Positions 6,858 through 10,901 of a DNA stretch of 10,901 nt are shown one piece after another (position 1 is the first letter of the stretch; every line of letters begins with the position of its first letter). The DNA is from Pseudomonadota bacterium (lineage in GTDB: Bacteria > Pseudomonadota > Alphaproteobacteria > Rhizobiales > Hyphomicrobiaceae), in contig JAEZBZ010000361.1 in assembly GCA_023412745.1 (NCBI GenBank), positions 1 to 10,901 on the forward strand, in the 5' to 3' direction. Made by a program: the position numbers and the translations under genes. The notes under the pieces are model-generated. The model did not search any database and was not told the DNA's origin. It was given only the letters and a program-made list of their open reading frames with translations.

Positions 6858-7757
6858 TTGCTGCTCTACTACCCCGATACGCCGGATCTGCCGCTGCCGT
6901 CAGGACATCGCTTCCCGGCGAGCAAGTACCGGCTTCTGCGCGAGCAGATGATGCAGGAAGCGGTGAGCGGACGCTGGGATCTTGCGCCATCGCCGCCAGT
7001 CGCAATCGCCGACTTGGAGCGGGCTCACGCGCCGGCCTACGTCAGCGCCGTGCTCAACGGAACGCTGACGTCAGACATTCAGCGGCGGATCGGGCTGCCG
7101 TGGAGCGAGGTTCTGGTTGCCCGCTCGCGTGCCACGGTCGGCGGTTCGTTGGCTGCTGCCCGGCAGGCACTGCGCGACGGCATATCCGGCCAGCTTGCCG
7201 GTGGCACGCACCACGCCCACCGCGAGTTCGGCTCGGGCTATTGCGTGTTCAACGATCTCGCGGTGGCGGCGCTGACGCTGCTCGACGAGGGGTTAATACA
7301 ACGCGTTGCCATCGTTGATCTCGACGTCCACCAGGGCGACGGTACGGCGGCGCTGGTCACCAGCGATCCCCGCGCTTTCGTCGTCAGCCTGCATGGTGAG
7401 AAGAACTTCCCGTTCCGTAAGGTGCCGTCCGATCTGGACGTCGGCCTGCCCGACGGCACCGATGATCGCGCCTATCTTAGGGCGCTGGCCGATGCGCTGG
7501 ATGCGGTTGCCGGTTTCCGGCCGGATCTGGTGCTGTATCTGTCCGGCGCCGACCCGCTCAAATCCGACACCTTGGGCCGGCTGGACCTAACCTTTGAGGG
7601 GCTGGCCGAGCGCGATCACATGGTGCTGACGTTCTGCCGCAGGCGTGGCATTCCGGTCTCGATTGCCATCGGCGGAGGGTATGCCAACCCCATCTCGGAC
7701 ACGGTTCAAGCCTACGCCACGACCTTCCAAGTTGCCGTGGAGGTGTTCCGCGGCTGA
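6858..7757 (+). CDS. Histone deacetylase family protein, HDAC11 (class IV)-like
   Basis: Members of the arginase/deacetylase fold remove acyl groups from lysine or polyamine nitrogens using one zinc ion. The 299-residue length is normal for a bacterial single-domain member. The catalytic His pair is His118-His119 (GGTHHAH). The zinc ligands are Asp156 and His158 (DLDVHQGDG) and Asp232 (SGADPL). The transition-state Tyr is Tyr275 in GGGY. EKNFPFRK (181-188), the GADPLKSDTLGRLDLT-like stretch (230-245) and the C-terminal half recall human HDAC11 more than class I or II enzymes, judged from memory. The TTG start is supported by GGGAG at 6845-6849. The next Met (residue 31) would delete the conserved GHRFP segment. 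The gene is tightly linked to the zinc peptidase. The substrate is unknown; acetylpolyamines, acetoin-type metabolites and acyl-lysine proteins are all possible. Confidence 0.93.
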   Translation: MLLYYPDTPDLPLPSGHRFPASKYRLLREQMMQEAVSGRWDLAPSPPVAIADLERAHAPAYVSAVLNGTLTSDIQRRIGLPWSEVLVARSRATVGGSLAAARQALRDGISGQLAGGTHHAHREFGSGYCVFNDLAVAALTLLDEGLIQRVAIVDLDVHQGDGTAALVTSDPRAFVVSLHGEKNFPFRKVPSDLDVGLPDGTDDRAYLRALADALDAVAGFRPDLVLYLSGADPLKSDTLGRLDLTFEGLAERDHMVLTFCRRRGIPVSIAIGGGYANPISDTVQAYATTFQVAVEVFRG

Positions 7758-7826
7758 GCGCCCCATGGTCGACCGAAACGCGGATCGCAGTTGCGCAAGG
7801 CCGCGGCTCGGCTGTACAAGCCGCCC

Positions 7827-9221
7827 ATGCCAAAGACCGCAGGCGTCTCAAAATCCCGCAAGTCCACCGCGGCCGCTCCGGCGCCCGCGCGCAGCCGGCG
7901 CATGAAATCGAAGCCCCCGCGCGTCGGCTTCGTGTCGCTCGGCTGCCCTAAGGCGCTGGTCGATTCAGCGCGCATCATCACCAAGCTGCGCTCCGAGGGC
8001 TACGAGATCGCGCCGGATTACCAGGGCGCGGATGTGGTCGTCGTCAACACCTGTGGCTTTCTCAATTCCGCCAAGCAGGAGAGCCTGGACGCCATCGGCG
8101 AAGCCATGGCCAAAAACGGGCGCGTCATCGTCACCGGCTGTCTCGGTGTCGAAAAGGACCGCATCATGGAGACGCATCCAGGTGTGCTGGCGGTCACCGG
8201 GCCGCATCAGTACGAGCAGGTGGTCGAGGCGGTCCACGACGCGGTGCCGCCGCTGCATGATCCGTTCGTCGACTTGCTGCCGCCGGAAGGCCTGCGGCTG
8301 ACCCCGCGCCACTACGCCTACCTGAAGATTTCCGAGGGCTGCAACAACTGCTGCTCGTTCTGCATCATTCCCGGCCTGCGCGGCGATCTCGCCAGCCGAC
8401 CGGCGGCGTCGGTCATCGTCGAGGCAGAAAAGCTGGTCGCAGCCGGCGTCAAGGAACTGCTGGTCATCAGCCAGGACACAAGTGCCTACGGCCTCGACAT
8501 CAAGTACGCCGAGAGTACCTGGAAGGGGCAGACCTACAAGGCTCGCTTTTACGATCTCGCCGAGGCGCTGGGCCGGCTCGGCGTCTGGGTGCGGATGCAC
8601 TACGTCTATCCGTATCCGCACGTCGATAACGTCATTCCGCTGATGGCTGAAGGGCATATTCTGCCCTATCTCGATCTTCCGTTGCAGCACGCCAGCCCCA
8701 AGGTGCTACGCGCGATGCGGCGTCCGGCGTCGCAGGAAAAGACGCTTGATCGCATTCGCAAATGGCGTGAGATCTGCCCCGATCTCGCGGTCCGCTCGAC
8801 CTTCATCGTCGGCTTCCCGGGCGAGACCGAGGAGGATTTCTCTTTCCTGCTCGACTGGATGCGCGAAGCTAAGCTGAACCGCGTCGGCTGCTTCAAGTAT
8901 GAGCCGGTCGATGGGGCGACGGCCAATGATCTGCCCGGCGCCGTGCCGGAAGAGGTCAAGGAGGAGCGCTGGCATCGCTTCATGGCCGTGCAGCAGGAAG
9001 TGAGCCGCGACGTGCTGAGCACACGGGTTGGCCGCACCATCGATGTGCTGATCGACGAAGCAGACGAGGAAGGCGCGATCGGTCGCTCACCGTGGGACGC
9101 GCCGGAGATCGATGGCAGCGTGTTTCTGAACGGCGAAACCAGCGTGAAACCCGGAGACATGGTCCGCGCCCGTATCGTCGAAGCTGACGAATACGACCTA
9201 TGGGCGCACCTGGAGGATTGA
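7827..9221 (+). CDS. rimO: Ribosomal protein S12 methylthiotransferase RimO
   Basis: RimO is a radical-SAM enzyme with two [4Fe-4S] clusters that methylthiolates a conserved aspartate of ribosomal protein S12. With the ATG at 7827 the product has 464 residues. The N-terminal methylthiotransferase domain (about 32-125) opens with VGFVSLGCPKALVDS and has cluster cysteines Cys40, Cys76 and Cys105. The radical-SAM domain has SEGCNNCCSFCIIP (169-182), with cluster cysteines Cys172, Cys176 and Cys179. It also has QDTSAYG (216-222), DLPLQH (283-288) and FIVGFPGETEEDF (326-338). A TRAM domain closes the protein (about 398-464). The LGCPKALVDS and RGDLASRP motifs fit RimO rather than the tRNA enzyme MiaB. 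The start is uncertain: TTG 7791 and ATG 7902 are in frame and none has a good ribosome binding site. The first 30 residues are basic and rich in Ala, Pro, Ser and Lys, ahead of the domain. Confidence 0.95.
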   Translation: MPKTAGVSKSRKSTAAAPAPARSRRMKSKPPRVGFVSLGCPKALVDSARIITKLRSEGYEIAPDYQGADVVVVNTCGFLNSAKQESLDAIGEAMAKNGRVIVTGCLGVEKDRIMETHPGVLAVTGPHQYEQVVEAVHDAVPPLHDPFVDLLPPEGLRLTPRHYAYLKISEGCNNCCSFCIIPGLRGDLASRPAASVIVEAEKLVAAGVKELLVISQDTSAYGLDIKYAESTWKGQTYKARFYDLAEALGRLGVWVRMHYVYPYPHVDNVIPLMAEGHILPYLDLPLQHASPKVLRAMRRPASQEKTLDRIRKWREICPDLAVRSTFIVGFPGETEEDFSFLLDWMREAKLNRVGCFKYEPVDGATANDLPGAVPEEVKEERWHRFMAVQQEVSRDVLSTRVGRTIDVLIDEADEEGAIGRSPWDAPEIDGSVFLNGETSVKPGDMVRARIVEADEYDLWAHLED

Positions 9222-9231
9222 TCCTTACGGC
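9219..9231 (+). repeat. 13-base direct repeat, left copy
   Basis: TGATCCTTACGGC begins with the rimO stop codon. It matches TGAACCTTACGGC at 10260-10272 in 12 of 13 bases and the same orientation. The two copies flank the cation transporter gene. The origin is unknown and chance is not excluded. Confidence 0.5.
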
Positions 9232-9267
9232 CCCGCGCCAGGGGTGAAATGGCTTGGCGCTATAAGG
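9223..9267. terminator. Imperfect inverted repeat between convergent genes, possible bidirectional terminator
   Basis: The inner stem pairs 9235-9242 (GCGCCAGG) with 9253-9260 (CTTGGCGC), eight pairs including one G-U, around a ten-base loop. An outer stem pairs CCTTA (9223-9227) with TAAGG (9263-9267) across a 7-versus-2-base internal loop. It spans the gap between rimO and the convergent transporter gene and overlaps the end of the latter, which is where a shared terminator would sit. There is no T-run on either side, so it is not a classical intrinsic terminator. Confidence 0.35.
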
Positions 9268-10207
9268 TTATCGCGCCTTTGGTTTTTGCTTCGCGCTCCG
9301 GCTCGACGTGAATGACCACCTCGGCGCCCTCGACAGCCGCGCCGAGCGCGTCTTCGAGGCGATCGCAGATATCGTGCGCGTCGGTCACCGCCATATCACC
9401 GGGCACGACCAGGTGAAACTCAATGAAGATCGCGGTCCCGGCAACGCGCGTTTTCAGGTCGTGGATCTGAAGGGCGCCGGACGCATTCGATGCAACGACC
9501 TTGCGGATTTCCGCAAGAACCTCGGTTTCCACGGCGCGGTCCATCAGGCCGTTCAAGGACTGCGACGTGATCCGCCAGCCAACCCAGAGAATATGGATCG
9601 CCACCAGGGCGGCCAGCAGCGGGTCGAGAAAGTACCAGCCGGTCAGCACCGCGAGCAGCAAGCCGATGATGACGCCAACGGATGTTGCGACGTCCGCATA
9701 AAGATGCCAGCCGTCCGCTGTGATCGCGGGGGAACGCCAGGCGCGGCCCCGGTTCATCAGATATGTCGCCCAGCCGAGATTGATGATGGAGGCGAACGCG
9801 TTGATGACGATGCCTTCCGTCGGCGCCAAAATTGCGCGCGGATGCATCCAGGCGCCGTAGGCCTCCTGCAGGATGAGGACCGCCGCGATAACGATCAGGG
9901 ATCCTTCCAAGCCTGCTGAAAAGTACTCGGCCTTATGATGCCCGAACGGATGATTGCGGTCGGGAGGCTGAGCGGAAATGCGCACCGCGACCAGGGCGGC
10001 GATCGCGGTAATCACGTTGACGATGCTCTCCAGCGCATCTGAATACAGCGCCACGCTGCCCGTGCGCAAATAGGCAACATACTTGATGCCCATCACCAGC
10101 AACGACACGACGATCGTGAGGGCGGCCAGACGGCTAACTTTGTCGTTGGCGAAGAACACGCTGGAATGTCCCGTCTGTCGTACGTCGAGAGGACCGTTGT
10201 CTGTCAC
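9260..10207 (-). CDS. Cation diffusion facilitator family transporter
   Basis: CDF proteins are inner-membrane antiporters that export divalent metals (Zn, Fe, Mn, Co, Cd) in exchange for protons. The 315-residue product has about six hydrophobic segments (near 28-47, 54-76, 102-118, 133-150, 170-190 and 193-211). A cytoplasmic domain of about 100 residues follows, including VIHVEPE (298-304). TM2 has YSDALESIVNV (55-65), with Asp57 at the first metal position. The position four residues on, often Asp, is Ser61, with Glu60 beside it. TM5 has HLYAD, giving the expected His168 and Asp172. NHPFGHHKAEYFSAG (85-99) is a typical loop. The GTG at 10207-10205 is the start because an in-frame stop lies six codons upstream and the next Met (39) is inside TM1. 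No clear ribosome binding site is visible. The transported metal cannot be named from sequence. Confidence 0.93.
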   Translation of the reverse strand: MTDNGPLDVRQTGHSSVFFANDKVSRLAALTIVVSLLVMGIKYVAYLRTGSVALYSDALESIVNVITAIAALVAVRISAQPPDRNHPFGHHKAEYFSAGLEGSLIVIAAVLILQEAYGAWMHPRAILAPTEGIVINAFASIINLGWATYLMNRGRAWRSPAITADGWHLYADVATSVGVIIGLLLAVLTGWYFLDPLLAALVAIHILWVGWRITSQSLNGLMDRAVETEVLAEIRKVVASNASGALQIHDLKTRVAGTAIFIEFHLVVPGDMAVTDAHDICDRLEDALGAAVEGAEVVIHVEPEREAKTKGAITL

Positions 10208-10287
10208 GTGATACAGGCGCGATCAACGCGGCATTGGGCCCGCTGCGCGCAATATCCAGTGAACCTTACGGCGTAGTTTGCGGTCGC
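10208..10287 (-). other. Gap between the GST and transporter genes
   Basis: This 80-base gap on the - strand side has no convincing promoter, terminator or ribosome binding site that I can see. It holds the right copy of the 13-base repeat. The two flanking genes point the same way and may be co-transcribed, but nothing here proves it. Confidence 0.4.
10260..10272 (+). repeat. 13-base direct repeat, right copy
   Basis: TGAACCTTACGGC matches TGATCCTTACGGC at 9219-9231 with one mismatch. The copies are 1041 bases apart and bracket the cation transporter gene. Confidence 0.5.
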
Positions 10288-10901
10288 CTAAAACTCGACT
10301 TCGAGTTCGATGATCTCGTCCGGCTCTTCCAAGGCTGATGCCGTCCATTGCTGCATCAATGGCCAGTCAAAGATCTTGCCGCAATAGGCCTGCAGCAGGG
10401 GATCGAGTTCCACTGCATAAGTGCGGAAGCGAGTGCAGACCGGCGCATACATCGCATCGGCGATACTGAGCTTTTCGCCGAATAGATACGGGCCGCCGTA
10501 CGTCTCCAGGCATTCGGTCCAGATCGTACGGATGCGCTCCACATCAGGGCGTGCCCCGGAGAAGATCTTGAATGCCTTATGCTGCGCTTTAAGGTTCATC
10601 GGCAGAGCTGACCGCAAATTGTAGAAACCCGAGTGAATCTCGCCGGAAACAGCGCGGCAGTGCGCGCGGGCGGTGCGGTCGGTGGGAAGCAGCCCAGCCT
10701 CAGGCTTAACCTCCGCCAGATACTCCGCGATGGCCAGCGTATCCCAAACAGTTACACCGTTATGCACGAGGCGCGGGACAAGCACGGACGGCGACAGCAG
10801 CAGCAGTTCCTGGCGCGCGTTGGGGTCGTCGATATTGACGCGCTTTTCCTCCACATCCAGCCCCGCCATTTTGCAGAGAAGCCAGCCGCGAAGCGACCAT
10901 G
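10288..10901 (-). CDS. Glutathione S-transferase family protein (N-terminus outside window)
   Basis: GSTs conjugate glutathione to electrophiles or use it for isomerisation or reduction in the cytoplasm. The frame stays open past the first in-window Met (10869-10867) to the right edge. It reads WSLRGWLLCKMAGLDVEEKR, in which WSLRGWLL matches the start of the thioredoxin-like domain where the family often has a catalytic Ser. So that Met is internal and about 10-20 residues are missing. Visible are 203 residues. The glutathione-binding region has VPRLVHNG, with the cis-Pro, and TVWDTLAIAEYLAE. The helical domain has EIHSGFYNLRSALPMN and a late LSIADAMYAPVCTRF, equivalent to the usual N-capping and hydrophobic staple region. 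The gene lies upstream of the transporter on the same strand. The subclass and substrate are unknown. The start codon and any promoter lie outside the window. Confidence 0.9.
   Translation of the reverse strand, partial: WSLRGWLLCKMAGLDVEEKRVNIDDPNARQELLLLSPSVLVPRLVHNGVTVWDTLAIAEYLAEVKPEAGLLPTDRTARAHCRAVSGEIHSGFYNLRSALPMNLKAQHKAFKIFSGARPDVERIRTIWTECLETYGGPYLFGEKLSIADAMYAPVCTRFRTYAVELDPLLQAYCGKIFDWPLMQQWTASALEEPDEIIELEVEF

Noticed and set aside
6085..7005. 306-codon - strand frame over the zinc peptidase and the start of the deacetylase
   Set aside because: It is antisense to genes with clear active-site motifs. Its composition is His/Arg/Gln-rich and resembles no family, so it is a frame shadow.
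7965..8690. 241-codon - strand frame over rimO
   Set aside because: It is antisense to the radical-SAM domain coding region and has no recognisable motif or ribosome binding site.
10867..10869. First in-window Met of the GST as the start codon
   Set aside because: The ten codons upstream to the window edge stay open and encode the conserved WSLRGWLL stretch, so the real start is outside the window.

Overview
This window looks like ordinary chromosome from a GC-rich alphaproteobacterium, probably order Hyphomicrobiales or a close relative. The evidence is the alphaproteobacterial style of SecA (zinc-binding C-terminal tail), RadC, RimO and methionyl aminopeptidase, and codons rich in G/C at the third position. 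This placement is an inference from remembered protein families, not from a database search. I see no rRNA, tRNA, CRISPR array, insertion sequence, phage gene or integrase.

Layout. On the + strand, from the left edge: the 3' part of secA (1-2517, N-terminus outside the window); a NodU/CmcH/TobZ-type O-carbamoyltransferase (2566-4308); type I methionyl aminopeptidase map (4412-5227); radC, a JAB/JAMM-fold protein (5269-6048); a membrane zinc metallopeptidase of the YugP type (6151-6837); a zinc-dependent histone-deacetylase-family amidohydrolase with HDAC11-like sequence features (6858-7757); and rimO, the radical-SAM methylthiotransferase of ribosomal protein S12 (about 7827-9221). On the - strand, converging on rimO: a cation diffusion facilitator transporter (10207-9260), preceded by a glutathione S-transferase whose N-terminus lies beyond the right edge (10901-10288). 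Coding density is high. The largest gaps are about 100 bases, before map and before the zinc peptidase.

How the genes relate. Most are housekeeping genes: protein export (secA), removal of the initiator Met (map) and S12 modification (rimO). The zinc peptidase and the deacetylase lie 20 bases apart, both start with TTG behind good Shine-Dalgarno sequences, and are almost certainly co-transcribed. Neither has a known partner or substrate here, which makes this pair the least explained part of the window. The carbamoyltransferase follows secA closely and has no visible biosynthetic or nodulation neighbours, so its acceptor is also unknown. Many products are metal-dependent and a probable divalent-cation exporter sits at the right; I treat that as suggestive only.

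Small-scale structure includes a 15-base near-duplication across the secA stop codon, an imperfect inverted repeat between the convergent rimO and transporter genes, and a 13-base direct repeat (one mismatch) on either side of the transporter gene. I did not find a clear multi-gene defence system, mobile element or other obviously new system.
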